This document shows, piece by piece, positions 7,023 to 16,082 of a DNA stretch of 64,000 nt. Every line of letters begins with the position of its first letter. The first letter of the stretch is position 1. This DNA comes from Vreelandella olivaria (GTDB lineage: Bacteria; Pseudomonadota; Gammaproteobacteria; Pseudomonadales; Halomonadaceae), in contig NZ_JALPZO010000106.1 in NCBI RefSeq assembly GCF_023507745.1, positions 1 to 64,000 on the forward strand, read 5' to 3'. A program made the translations under genes and the position numbers. The notes under the pieces were generated by a model that searched no databases, was not told where the DNA came from, and worked only from the letters and a program-made list of their open reading frames with translations.

Positions 7023-8084
7023 TTATCCGAATAACGAGATTAGCTGCGTCCACAAAGGAGATGATGCCAATGCGCTACCGGTTGCACTTCCTACGGCCCC
7101 TTCAAGGATCGTCTTAAGTGATTTTCCGGCATTCTCGGCGATTGTAGAGTTAGGCTCGTCCATCAGCTCTGCCTCAATCGCGGCGACTTGTGCATCAGCC
7201 CGTCGGCGCTGTACATCATCCAGCCCAAGCTCATCAACGTGCTTTCTATAGAGGTCGACGACACTTTGCAGATCGTTTGTAGAGTAGGAAGTATTCTGTA
7301 CTCCGTGTGCTCCCGCTGAATTGACCTGAAATGGTGATTGGTTCACAGAGCCGATATGAATCGTGGTAGCGGATGGCGCTGGCGTAGCGCGTTTTTGTTC
7401 TACCCATTTCCGGCCCGTTGAGGAGATATCCACGTGTACCATCGCACCTGTGGGGTTCATAATTAACCCATCGTCCAGCAAAGCTTGCGCTGTGCTCCAA
7501 AGACGTTCTCTATCCCAATCCGGAAAGCGCTTAATGTGTGCATCCATAACAGATGGACGCTTGCCTGAATGCTGCCCTAATTCGAAGAGAGCTTCGAGTA
7601 GCTCATATTTATCTGATGTAGATGCCATACCCGTCTCCGATTGATCTTTAGATAATTCAGACTCGAACTCGTAGACATATGTGGAAAAGTCTCGACTGAA
7701 TGGGATGATAACTGATGTAGTAACCTTCCTGATATGTGCAGCTATCTTGGCCCCACTGTTATAATACTTATAAGCGAACTGGCGGAACCAATCTGGGTTC
7801 TGTGCCGAGCGCTCAATTACCTGCAATGCAAGGCTGAGTCCCTCTAGCTTATCGACTGGCCAGTTTAGGCTGGCACTGCCTACCATACTGACACCTGGAT
7901 TAGCACCTTCAAGAAATTTGTCCAAGTCAGCCTTTGATCTAAGCTCGTCTGTGATCTGTTTCAGGTCGCCACTATTAAGTACGTGTGACAATTGCTGAAG
8001 GGGGCGCTCAAATGTGTTGTAGTCAGCAGCTTGCAAGTCTAGGACTGCATTGTTCATATCACGTAAGGCGTTTCTAATCGTCAT
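7023..8084 (-). CDS. Hypothetical protein with winged-helix and C-terminal helical module; possible defence protein
   Basis: A 353-aa protein of no family I can name. Three parts are visible: a helical N-terminal region (1-150), a winged-helix-like segment (about 158-230, with KYELLEALFELGQHSG and VHVDISSTGRKWVEQ), and a short linker IHIGSVNQSPFQVNSAGAHG (242-261) followed by a helical C-terminus (270-353). Linkers of this Gly/Asn/Ser type before a terminal helical bundle are common in bacterial conflict proteins such as the AbiTii-like group; that comparison is inference. It starts three bases after the upstream gene ends, so the two form an operon. The gene ends only five bases from an IS fragment. 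Confidence 0.5.
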   Translation of the reverse strand: MTIRNALRDMNNAVLDLQAADYNTFERPLQQLSHVLNSGDLKQITDELRSKADLDKFLEGANPGVSMVGSASLNWPVDKLEGLSLALQVIERSAQNPDWFRQFAYKYYNSGAKIAAHIRKVTTSVIIPFSRDFSTYVYEFESELSKDQSETGMASTSDKYELLEALFELGQHSGKRPSVMDAHIKRFPDWDRERLWSTAQALLDDGLIMNPTGAMVHVDISSTGRKWVEQKRATPAPSATTIHIGSVNQSPFQVNSAGAHGVQNTSYSTNDLQSVVDLYRKHVDELGLDDVQRRRADAQVAAIEAELMDEPNSTIAENAGKSLKTILEGAVGSATGSALASSPLWTQLISLFG

Positions 8085-8087
8085 GAC

Positions 8088-8366
8088 TTAGCCTTCCTTC
8101 CCGGAGCGAGCTTCGGCAGCCCGGTCAATGATTGCCTGTCGATACCGCTCCTTTATAGCGAGAACAAGGTCCTCGACCATATTATTATCTCGGTAATCCC
8201 CTACCTTTTCATCTACCGCAGCTTCCATCCTTTGAATTGCAAGATCGATGCTTTGCGGGTCGTGGGGCTCGAAGCTCAAGTTGGCAATATTACCATCTAA
8301 TTCGTCAGCTACCTTTTGCAATTCTTGGAGCTTGCGTTTCAGATCATCGAGACCTTTGAGTGACAT
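8088..8366 (-). CDS. Hypothetical coiled-coil protein, first gene of a two-gene operon
   Basis: A 92-aa protein that opens with a heptad-like helix (LDDLKRKLQELQKVADELDG), has an NLSFEPHDPQS loop, and ends in a second helical part rich in acidic and basic residues. It resembles in outline small proteins of phage and island origin that start with a GLDDLQRKL-type helix, but the family is not certain. It lies three bases upstream of the 353-aa gene and presumably acts with it. No membrane segment or signal peptide is seen. Confidence 0.5.
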   Translation of the reverse strand: MSLKGLDDLKRKLQELQKVADELDGNIANLSFEPHDPQSIDLAIQRMEAAVDEKVGDYRDNNMVEDLVLAIKERYRQAIIDRAAEARSGKEG

Positions 8367-8917
8367 AAGTACTAATCCTCAAGCAATTGTCTATGAGCGT
8401 AGAAGCATCATTTCCATAAGCGATGGCTGCTTATTATATCGCTATAAACTTATAGTATTACGTTATTAAAGTTTAATTTTATACCTGATGCTAGCTTATG
8501 CTTAAAACTAGCAAAACCTTTTGAAGCACACAGGAGAAAAATGAGCGTTCTAGATCAAAAAATAGCACCATCGTAGGCGCTAGAATAATGGTTATTGAAG
8601 GAATTATTATTTAAATTTATATCGAATATATAATTAAAAAAATTTAAAATTATAAGGTATTTGATCATAAGAGCAGCTGGTTGAAGAGTATCCCCATTAA
8701 TTGCCTGTCCTTCATGCTAGGTTTCAGGAGCAGACAGGTAACGTCGTCAGCCAGGGCATGTTGCGACACGCGTTAAAAAATCGGCTCAGAATACTCATTT
8801 TCACAAGAGAACTCCGTTTCTTCACCGATTTTGCCTTGTTTATCATCGCTCGCCTGCTTTTCAGACAGAACCTAAGCGGACTCTCTGCGTTTTGATTCCC
8901 AACATTTCATTAATTTT
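8367..8917. other. AT-rich stretch without a supported gene; possible truncated gene start
   Basis: About 550 bases, strongly AT-rich around 8580-8660. At 8541 an ATG with a good AGGAG site (8532-8536) opens a frame that reads MSVLDQKIAPS and stops after 11 codons, as if a gene had been cut just after its start. The 64-codon plus-strand frame ending at 8895 has no ribosome-binding site or recognisable motif. The region probably carries the promoter of the 8366-7023 operon. Confidence 0.4.
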
Positions 8918-9877
8918 TTAATTAACTACCTGACCGAGCACGTCGCGGCGGTAAGTCTCCGCCAGTTGGCGTGCTGCATTTGCCCATCGATTCGTCTCCC
9001 CTGGTGGAGAGGACCCAATGCCTCCACTCAGGCACAATGCTGGAGAACCATTCTTCAGCCGACCAGAACCTGTATGGCCTCTTATCACTAAACAGAAAAT
9101 GGAAAGAGCTTCATAAAAGTTGCTGCCAGCTTCCAGACTCCTGTATATCAATGCTCGACTGCCCAGTGCTAGCCCATCAGAATAGCGACTTTTTGCGAGC
9201 ATCTGTACATGCGAAACGTCATGATAGAGGTCGAATAGAGGATTATACTGAGCGCTGGGAACGCAGCCAGTCGACCAATCCCAGGTTTCGAGCCAACTCA
9301 GTATATCCATTGGGAATTGGCTCGGCACAAATGCCCTTAGAGCCTCCAGCGATTCGATGTAAGCATTGTGACCTATAGAAGGCTTAATCGGTGGGGCTGG
9401 CATAGAGTGTCGACTAATGGTGGGAAATATCTTATGCAGAGCAGCGGGGGGAACTACTTTACGGAGATCTTCATAGTCATCCCAATATTCAACGTGAACC
9501 TCGAATTGACTGCCATCTGGCCGACGGTAGTAACGGCGGTCACTATTCAGAGCGTTTTGGATCGTGGAATGTCTGTTCGCAGTGGTGAACAGAACGTAAT
9601 GCTCGATACTATTGGGGTATTTATTGGTTTTCTGAAGTTCAGCTTCCAGCTGATCCCATGTGAATGACTTACCATCACGCATCTTACTTTGGCCAACTAC
9701 TGGTAATGTAGATCTACGGGGAATCATATCGATCCCATTCTGCGATTCTCCGCGGGTACCATAAGTCTCGAAATAGACCTTCCTCAAGCCGAGCATACGA
9801 AAGACTTTATAGCTCAAGAGATAGCAGCAAAGTTCTTCCCACTGCACCCAGGATTCTACCTTCAACTGTTGGCCCAT
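8918..9877 (-). CDS. PD-(D/E)XK nuclease-like protein, probable defence cargo
   Basis: A 319-aa protein whose first 150 residues look like a restriction-endonuclease fold. E15 lies in a helix, D50 in QNGID, and Q63-x-K65 in VVGQSKMRDGK, which together match the E...GxD...(Q/E)xK core of PD-(D/E)XK nucleases. The TTANRHSTIQNALN and WDDYEDLRKVV segments are also usual in the nuclease N-terminus of anti-phage NTPases. Here no NTPase domain follows; residues 160-319 form an unrecognised helical region. It is transcribed towards the 8366-7023 operon but 550 bases away from it. It lies next to the comM-proximal end of the island, where Tn7-like elements often keep cargo. Confidence 0.6.
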   Translation of the reverse strand: MGQQLKVESWVQWEELCCYLLSYKVFRMLGLRKVYFETYGTRGESQNGIDMIPRRSTLPVVGQSKMRDGKSFTWDQLEAELQKTNKYPNSIEHYVLFTTANRHSTIQNALNSDRRYYRRPDGSQFEVHVEYWDDYEDLRKVVPPAALHKIFPTISRHSMPAPPIKPSIGHNAYIESLEALRAFVPSQFPMDILSWLETWDWSTGCVPSAQYNPLFDLYHDVSHVQMLAKSRYSDGLALGSRALIYRSLEAGSNFYEALSIFCLVIRGHTGSGRLKNGSPALCLSGGIGSSPPGETNRWANAARQLAETYRRDVLGQVVN

Positions 9878-10049
9878 TTTTCTTCAAACTCTGTTTAGCG
9901 CTAGGCGATTAGTGATTCGACCTTCCAAGTTCTCTATGTTCTGCTTCAGGTCAAGGCTATCAAGGCCGGAGAGTAAAAGTTGATTGGTGGCCTTCCCATA
10001 AGATTACAGCCAGATCCCTACCTTTTCACGGAAAATCGGATGGGCAGCC

Positions 10050-10087
10050 TGTCGCAGCTATTGATGAAAAGTCGCAATAATTAATGG
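10050..10087 (+). repeat. Transposon end repeat adjacent to the comM junction
   Basis: This segment repeats 6065-6103 in the same orientation and ends eight bases before the inferred terminus at 10095 (plus strand ...tgaca; minus strand TGTCA...). Position, the TGT terminus and the shared blocks suggest a transposase binding site of a Tn7-like right or left end. Bases 9878-10049 hold no gene. Confidence 0.65.
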
Positions 10088-10095
10088 AAATGACA

Positions 10096-10944
10096 GCCAC
10101 CGCCTACCAGCGCGGCGGCGCTGGCACTGTGGTGGGGTTGACGAAAGGGCCGTTGCCCCCAATCAGCTTCCAGAGGCAGCCCGCATACAGAGCGTACGGC
10201 GGCAACGGCCAGGGCATCATCTTCAGAAAGCGGTGGCAAAATGCCTGGGAGGCGACTGGCCAGCATGGTTTTGCCTGTACCGGGCGGCCCGGCAAACAAT
10301 AGGTTATGCCCTCCGGCCGCAGCGACTTCCAGTGCCCGGCGTGCTTGATGCTGGCCGCGCACATCGGCTAAATCTGCCACGGGAGTGGTGGATTTTACCG
10401 ATGCGGACAGCTGGTGGGGGGCTATTTTTTCCTGGCCTAGCAGGTGGGCAACGACTTGCCATAGGGTATTGGCAGGCAGTACCGGCAAGTCGCCAGCCAG
10501 TGCGGCTTCATCGGCGCAGGCTTGGGGAATAATCAGCGCTTTGTTGGCCCGTCGTGTGGCTAATGCAAAGGGCAAAACGCCGGGTACGGCGCGCAGCTTG
10601 CCATCCAACGCCAGCTCTCCGGCGCACTCAATACCTTCTAGTGCATCAAGCGGAATCTGGCCGGAAGCGGCAAGAATACCCAGCGCAATAGGTAGATCAA
10701 AGCGGCCACCCTCTTTAGGGAGATCAGCGGGGGCGAGGTTCAGGGTAATGCGTTTGGTATTGGGGAAGTCGAATCCGGCGTTGATCAGCGCACTACGTAC
10801 CCGCTCGCGGCTCTCTTTCACTGCAGTTTCAGGCAGGCCGACCAGGGTGAGTCCTGGCAACCCGTTGGCTAAGTGCACTTCTACATGCACCGCTGGTGCG
10901 TCCAGGCCCACACCCGCGCGCGTAGCAACAATGGCTAGTGTCAT
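10096..10944 (-). pseudogene. comM: ComM (YifB) Mg-chelatase-like AAA+ helicase, truncated by insertion
   Basis: The first 283 residues of ComM, the hexameric branch-migration helicase that extends recombination during natural transformation. The N-terminal ChlI-like domain (AIVATRAGVGLDAPAVHVEV onward) and the Walker A GPPGTGKT are intact. The sequence then runs through FRQPHHSASAAALVGGG and breaks off; the following four codons belong to the insertion. The full protein is about 500 aa, so Walker B, the arginine finger and the C-terminal domain are lost from this copy. The break coincides with the region used as attachment site by Tn6022/AbaR-type elements. The neighbouring ubiK and glnK-amtB genes are the usual comM neighbourhood. 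Confidence 0.9.
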
Positions 10945-11415
10945 TGCTTTCCCTCGCTATCTTTTCCTAATCTTACTTTATTTTAACCGTTTAACACCAG
11001 CACGGTTGGTGCAATCGTTGGTTGTGAGAACTGATGAATGCCATTTCGTTAATGAAAATAATAACGATTGTCATCGTATTTATTAAGTTTATTTTTGCTT
11101 TTTAGCGCTAACATACGGATGAGAGGATACTGTATAAATATAAGAATTGATTAATATAGACGAAAGTAGGTGCATCAAGTTGGCGCGTTAAGCGCGCTTA
11201 ATAGCCACTCGTTTGCTCATTCCTATCACGGCACGGGGGTAAGAAGCGTCGGTATGCCCTGTATTGGTGCTTAATCATAGCAACGTAATGAACATGCCGA
11301 GTGGTGAGACAAGACAACATTGGCTGATGAAGTGTCAATAATATGACTTGTTAGGAGTGAGCAGGCAGGCGGCAAGCCCTGAAACGCTTAACCGCCTTAA
11401 TGACATTGCCATACG
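10945..11415. other. Intergenic region between comM and ubiK
   Basis: About 470 bases without a supported gene. It should hold the comM promoter near 10945-11000. A Fur-box-like sequence lies at 11054-11072. The rest is AT-rich with no frame that has both a ribosome-binding site and a protein-like sequence. Confidence 0.5.
11054..11072. promoter_or_regulatory. Fur-box-like sequence
   Basis: The 19-mer gaaaataataacgattgtc agrees with the Fur consensus GATAATGATAATCATTATC at 14 of 19 positions. The nearest gene start is comM, 110 bases away on the minus strand; no iron gene is adjacent. It may therefore be fortuitous in AT-rich DNA. Confidence 0.25.
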
Positions 11416-11757
11416 CTATTCAGCGGAGTCCGGCTTGGTGGTTTTGGTTGTTTCAGGCTGCACAGCTATTGGGGGTTCCTCCGGCTCTATTGGCGTCGCA
11501 TCCTTGTCTGCAGATGCCGCTACTGTTGCCTCCAGGCTGGCTACCTGACGCTCCAGGGCTTCAACGCGTGCCCGGGTGCGCTGCAGTACATCCATCAAAA
11601 TATCGAAATCTTCCCGCGATACCAGTTCCAGGCGATCAAAAGCACCACGCACCACTTGCTGCACACCTTTCTGAATATCTTCCGGAGCTTGAGAAGCACT
11701 CTGTAAACGATCACCGATTTGCTGGGCAAGTCGGCTAATGCGGTCTTGGGGTGCCAT
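11416..11757 (-). CDS. ubiK: UbiK family ubiquinone-biosynthesis accessory factor (BMFP domain, YqiC)
   Basis: A 113-aa coiled-coil protein with the membrane-fusogenic BMFP domain in its first 80 residues (ISRLAQQIGDRLQSA, VVRGAFDRLELVSREDFD, then RTRARVEALERQV). UbiK is an accessory factor that interacts with UbiJ and helps the soluble ubiquinone-synthesis complex under aerobic conditions. The C-terminal 30 residues are a low-complexity Pro/Glu/Thr tail. The frame is open further upstream, but a TAAGGAGAG site at 11762-11770 sets the start at 11757. Its place between comM and glnK-amtB is conserved in related gammaproteobacteria. Confidence 0.85.
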   Translation of the reverse strand: MAPQDRISRLAQQIGDRLQSASQAPEDIQKGVQQVVRGAFDRLELVSREDFDILMDVLQRTRARVEALERQVASLEATVAASADKDATPIEPEEPPIAVQPETTKTTKPDSAE

Positions 11758-12011
11758 GGTTCTCTCCTTAAACGAACACGTATAAATGTGAACTGCCTGA
11801 CAGTAAGGATACGCAACCCTTCGCCAATACGCATGTGTCGTTTGCAATTGGGCTGAAGAAGAGGGTTTGCATCTAAATGAGGCATTCGGTTTTTTTAATG
11901 AGTTCTTTTGGTGCAAATACTTCGCTGCCACGATTTTATTACGATTTCTAATGATGGTTAACGTCGCTATCTGTAAATCAAGTGGCTGACTTTTAAAATA
12001 AAAATAACGAA

Positions 12012-12028
12012 TGGCACGGTATGCGCAT
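12012..12028 (+). promoter_or_regulatory. Sigma-54 promoter of glnK-amtB
   Basis: The sequence tggcacggtatgcgcat carries the -24 GG and -12 GC with exactly ten bases between and a perfect TGGCACG upstream element. It lies about 65 bases before the glnK start, fitting an NtrC-activated, nitrogen-starvation promoter, as is usual for glnK-amtB operons. No clear NtrC palindrome was found upstream. Confidence 0.75.
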
Positions 12029-12034
12029 TAGTGA

Positions 12035-12430
<396 letters not shown>

Positions 12431-12500
12431 GCCAGTTTACCGAAGAACCTTTAGTAAACCTCTTATCAGAGCAACTTCTTAGTACAACGGGGAACTACTC

Positions 12501-13748
12501 ATGAATGAGTTAGCTGATCTGAGCTACGCGATCGATACGTTTTATTTCTTGATCTGCGGTGTGCTGGTTATGTGGATGGCGGCCGGCTTCTCAATGCTGG
12601 AAGCGGGTATGGTACGTGCCAAAAACACCGCTGAAATCCTAACGAAGAACATCTCGCTATTTGCGGTTGCCTGTACCATGTACCTGCTGGTGGGTTACTT
12701 CATTATGTACTCCAGCAGCGAAGGTGGCTTTTTACCGAACCTTGGCTTTTTGATTGGTGCTGAGAACAGCATTGATGCAGTAACGGCAGGGGGTGAGGAT
12801 GCGCCTTACTACTCTATGCGCGCTGACTTCTTCTTCCAGGTAGTGTTTGTGGCTACTGCAATGTCGATTGTTTCGGGTGCTGTTGCTGAGCGCATGAAAC
12901 TATGGGCTTTCCTGGCCTTTGCCGTAGTGATGACTGCCGTTATCTATCCGGTGTCTGGTTACTGGACCTGGGGTGGCGGTTGGATTGATGCCGTTGGCTA
13001 CTCTGATTACGCCGGTTCTGGCATTGTACACATGGCAGGCGCGTCTGCGGCGCTGGCGGGTGTTCTGGTACTCGGGCCGCGTAAAGGCAAATATGGTAAA
13101 GACGGCTCTATCCACGCAATCCCGGGTGCCAACATGCCACTGGCTGCGCTGGGTACGCTGATTCTATGGATGGGTTGGTTCGGCTTTAACGGTGGTTCCG
13201 AACTGAAAATGTCGGATATCGGCTCGGCTAATAACGTTGCACAAGTATTTGTTAACACGAACGCTGCAGCAGCGGGTGGCGTGCTTGCAGCACTGATTCT
13301 GGCCAAGCTGTGGTTCCGTAAAGCTGATCTGACCATGGCGTTGAACGGTGCACTGGCTGGTCTGGTTGCGATCACTGCTGATCCGTTATCTCCTGCAGCG
13401 CTAAGCGCCGCCATTATCGGTGCCATTGGTGGTGTCATCGTTGTCGCTGCTATCGTCACACTGGATAAGCTGAAGCTTGATGACCCGGTCGGTGCTATCT
13501 CGGTACACGGTGTTGTTGGTATCTGGGGTGTGCTGGCAGTACCGCTAAATAATGCCGATGCCTCTTTCGGTGCTCAGATCATCGGTATCATCGGTATCTT
13601 CGCCTGGGTCTTCCTGGCAAGCCTGGTGGTGTGGTTGATCATCAAGGCGGTGATGGGTGTACGCGTCAGCGAAGAAGACGAGTATGAAGGCGTCGATATT
13701 GCTGAATGTGGACTGGAAGCCTACCCTGAGTTCAGCGTTAAGAAGTAA
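12501..13748 (+). CDS. amtB: Ammonium transporter
   Basis: A 415-aa inner-membrane ammonium channel of the Amt/Mep/Rh family with about 11 helices. The N-terminal MAAGFSMLEAGMVRAKN segment, the GSGIVHMAGASAALAG region with the first pore histidine and the SVHGVVGIWG region with the second are typical. It shows no long cleavable leader; the frame starts MNELADLSYAID. The C-terminal tail (GVDIAECGLEAYPEF) is the conserved cytoplasmic segment contacted by GlnK. It is co-transcribed with the upstream glnK and followed by a strong terminator. Confidence 0.95.
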   Translation: MNELADLSYAIDTFYFLICGVLVMWMAAGFSMLEAGMVRAKNTAEILTKNISLFAVACTMYLLVGYFIMYSSSEGGFLPNLGFLIGAENSIDAVTAGGEDAPYYSMRADFFFQVVFVATAMSIVSGAVAERMKLWAFLAFAVVMTAVIYPVSGYWTWGGGWIDAVGYSDYAGSGIVHMAGASAALAGVLVLGPRKGKYGKDGSIHAIPGANMPLAALGTLILWMGWFGFNGGSELKMSDIGSANNVAQVFVNTNAAAAGGVLAALILAKLWFRKADLTMALNGALAGLVAITADPLSPAALSAAIIGAIGGVIVVAAIVTLDKLKLDDPVGAISVHGVVGIWGVLAVPLNNADASFGAQIIGIIGIFAWVFLASLVVWLIIKAVMGVRVSEEDEYEGVDIAECGLEAYPEFSVKK

Positions 13749-13796
13749 GTTCGTGCCGACATGAGCCTTGCCCACCAGTGGGTTCAGGCTCCTCAG

Positions 13797-13828
13797 GATA
13801 GCCCCCTTTATGGGGGCTATCTGCTTTT
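13797..13828 (+). terminator. Rho-independent terminator after amtB
   Basis: The arms gatagccccc and gggggctatc form a ten-base stem around a short loop and are followed by tgctttt. It ends the glnK-amtB transcript about 50 bases after the amtB stop codon and separates it from the second glnK. Confidence 0.8.
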
Positions 13829-14160
13829 GCGGTGATAAAAGTCTGGTTGATGACAAACCCTTTGCCCCGCTTCTTAACGTAGTCTCGAGTAACTCGTAGC
13901 GGGGGCTTTCGCCAGGGCCGGAAGACAGTTCCCGACTTTTCAGCCATCTATGGCGGTTAGATGGCTAAAGTAGCGCCCACGGATGATGAGATGGTCTCCT
14001 CCCACCATTAACGGCGTCAAAGAGACCACATATGGGTTCACAGCGCCCCCGCATAGGGTTATTCGAGACCGCTTATCTACTTTGTCAGCAGTTTCAAGTG
14101 TCGCCAGTAATGGTTGGGTATTAAACCTGTAAGAGGGTTCTGGCTGGCGAGGAAATGCTT
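13829..14160. other. Intergenic region upstream of the second glnK
   Basis: About 330 bases with no supported gene. Several short inverted repeats occur (for example gccatc...gatggc around 13945-13970), but nothing matches a riboswitch known to me. The open frames on both strands lack ribosome-binding sites and protein-like sequence. Confidence 0.4.
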
Positions 14161-14176
14161 TGGGTATTAGGTTGCA
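14161..14176 (+). promoter_or_regulatory. Sigma-54 promoter of the second glnK
   Basis: The sequence tgggtattaggttgca has TGG at -24, a perfect TTGCA at -12 and ten bases between the invariant GG and GC. It lies about 130 bases before the second glnK start. It gives this copy its own nitrogen-controlled promoter, separate from that of glnK-amtB. Confidence 0.6.
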
Positions 14177-14293
14177 GTAGCAGCATATTTTTATTCTCGG
14201 CAATGCCGGGTGTATGCTTGGAGGTAGCGTCAGGTCGTTTGCTGAACGGCCCTTTAGGCATTCAACCGGATAATCGCGGACGAAAGACCATAG

Positions 14294-14647
<354 letters not shown>

Positions 14648-14884
14648 CTCTGGCGATGCTCATTCGATAGGTGGGTCGTGCTGAAAAATTTAGGCGTTCG
14701 CCTCGGCGGGATGCAGGAAAACCTGCGCCCTGCTGCATGACGCCTGCTTATGCTAAGCACCGCTATCTGCTCTTTAGCCAGCAGGGGATGATGTGGAAGA
14801 GATGAACAGCCTTGAGGGGTAGCTAATTTCAAGGAAGTGAATGGCAATCCAAGCGGTCTTAGGTAGGCTGTGTGACTAAATGCA
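14648..14884. other. Intergenic region after the second glnK
   Basis: No supported gene. A GC-rich imperfect inverted repeat near 14720-14745 could slow transcription after glnK, but it has no T-run. Confidence 0.35.
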
Positions 14885-14914
14885 TCAAAAAAGGCCAGTG
14901 GATGAACCACTGGC
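14885..14914 (-). terminator. Rho-independent terminator of the porin gene
   Basis: On the minus strand GCCAGTGG, a short loop and CCACTGGC are followed by CTTTTTTG. It lies about 120 bases beyond the porin stop codon. Confidence 0.75.
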
Positions 14915-15035
14915 AATGGGGGGGATTAAAACGGGTGGTGAGTGGCCCTTGGTACAAGAGTGCTTGAGTGATATATGGCTAGGGGCTGCATGTACCTAAT
15001 TTCTCTGTTGCTTCTGTCCAGGCAATCACTATCGA

Positions 15036-16082
15036 TTAAAAGTTGTAGCGTGCGCCGATAGCGTAGTAGAGGTCCTCCTTAAGGTTTTCCCGATGGCCTT
15101 GGTTGTCATTTGCGTCGCTGAGCGATCGTATCGATTTCATATCGGCATTATTGAGTTCAGCGAAAAAGTCGAGCTGGGGCGAGAGTTGGTAGTGCGTGCC
15201 GGCAGCCCAGGCGTTACGACTGTTGTCGCTGTGTTCGGGGCGGATGTGGTAGTAGTCCAGATGCAGTTCCCAGTCGCCCAGGTCGGCGCTGGCGCCTACG
15301 CCGGCTCTTTTGAAGCCGCCCCCGTAGACACCATGATCACCGCGGTACTCGTAGCCCAGGCGGCCACTCAACATATCGGTCAGGTTGGCACTGGCGGTCG
15401 CACCATAGATATTCTTGCCGTTGCCTCCGCCGCGCAGCGTATCTTCCACATAGCCCAGCGCCAGCCGTAAGGGGGCCGCCTCATACACCGCACCGCCCTG
15501 TGTGGCAATGACAGAACCCCGTTCACTCTGGTCGGCTAGGCGGTTGCCCCGCTCGCTGAAGTGCTTGGCCATCAGGAAGCCTGAGAATCCTTCTATCTCA
15601 GGGGTCAAGTAGGCAATAGAGTCGCCCCGGGCCTGGGTGCCACTGCCGCTGAACTCATAACCTTTATCCCGATAGACGTCAAAGGGAACCATAATCCTTT
15701 TTTTGTAGGGGCTATCGAAGCTACCGACCTGCACCTGCCCCCACCGGGGGCTTGCCAAGCCGATATAGCTATGACGAACTTCGGTAAAACCCGGTTGGCT
15801 AAGTTCATCCGCGTTGAAGCGCCACTGAATCCCGGCAAAGGCGCTCAGGTCGGAGGTAATGTTGTGTTCGGCACGAATGCCCAGCCGTGAGCCAAGGTTA
15901 CGAAATTCAGCACTGTTTTTTTTGTCATCTTCGACAGGCCCGCCGCCCGCAATTGACATGGCTATCCGACCATAGACATCCAGGCGTGTACCATCCTGGT
16001 CATAAACGGTGGCGGCATGTGCGCTGCCACCCAGGATACCGATTATCAAGGCAGCCCCGGTAATTCGTTTAATCAAACACAT
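15036..16082 (-). CDS. General bacterial porin (outer membrane, OmpC/Gram-negative type)
   Basis: A 348-aa precursor of a 16-stranded outer-membrane porin. A signal peptide of about 23 residues ends at SAHA, followed by the mature start ATVYDQDGTRLDVYGR. Then come the usual SRLGIRAEH motif, alternating beta strands (WGQVQVGSFDSPYKK, HSYIGLASPRWGQ) and a C-terminal phenylalanine (YYAIGARYNF) used by the Bam machinery. It would allow passive diffusion of small hydrophilic solutes. It is a single-gene unit with a terminator downstream and a 500-base upstream gap. Substrate preference cannot be inferred. Confidence 0.9.
   Translation of the reverse strand: MCLIKRITGAALIIGILGGSAHAATVYDQDGTRLDVYGRIAMSIAGGGPVEDDKKNSAEFRNLGSRLGIRAEHNITSDLSAFAGIQWRFNADELSQPGFTEVRHSYIGLASPRWGQVQVGSFDSPYKKRIMVPFDVYRDKGYEFSGSGTQARGDSIAYLTPEIEGFSGFLMAKHFSERGNRLADQSERGSVIATQGGAVYEAAPLRLALGYVEDTLRGGGNGKNIYGATASANLTDMLSGRLGYEYRGDHGVYGGGFKRAGVGASADLGDWELHLDYYHIRPEHSDNSRNAWAAGTHYQLSPQLDFFAELNNADMKSIRSLSDANDNQGHRENLKEDLYYAIGARYNF

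Larger units (their letters stand above)
1..10095. mobile_element. Tn7-like island inserted in comM (one end only)
   Basis: Everything left of the truncated comM gene appears to be one mobile island. The comM reading frame is interrupted after VGGG, and the interrupting DNA starts, read on the minus strand, with TGTCATTTCC at 10095, matching the TGT...ACA termini of Tn7-like transposons. A 38-bp repeat inside this end (10050-10087) recurs at 6065-6103 beside a TnsE-like gene. It is established that Tn6022/AbaR-type Tn7-like elements use a site inside comM. The interior is AT-rich, gene-poor and full of IS3-family remnants. The other end and the rest of comM lie outside the window, so element size and completeness are unknown; no tnsA, B, C or D homologue is seen here. 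Confidence 0.65.

Noticed and set aside
8580..8670. AT-rich stretch that could be a dif-like or origin element
   Set aside because: No XerC/XerD-type half-sites with a six-base centre and no DnaA boxes were found.
8701..8895. Plus-strand frame of 64 codons upstream of the nuclease-like gene
   Set aside because: No ribosome-binding site is visible and the sequence is not recognisable; AT-rich DNA gives such frames by chance.
14131..14157. A second sigma-54-like sequence, tggcgaggaaatgct, before glnK
   Set aside because: The spacing between GG and GC is nine bases, one short of the required ten; the site at 14161 fits better.
13829..14160. Possible riboswitch or structured RNA before the second glnK
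   Set aside because: Several short inverted repeats exist, but no known glutamine-type or other riboswitch core could be recognised; the sigma-54 site explains control of the gene.
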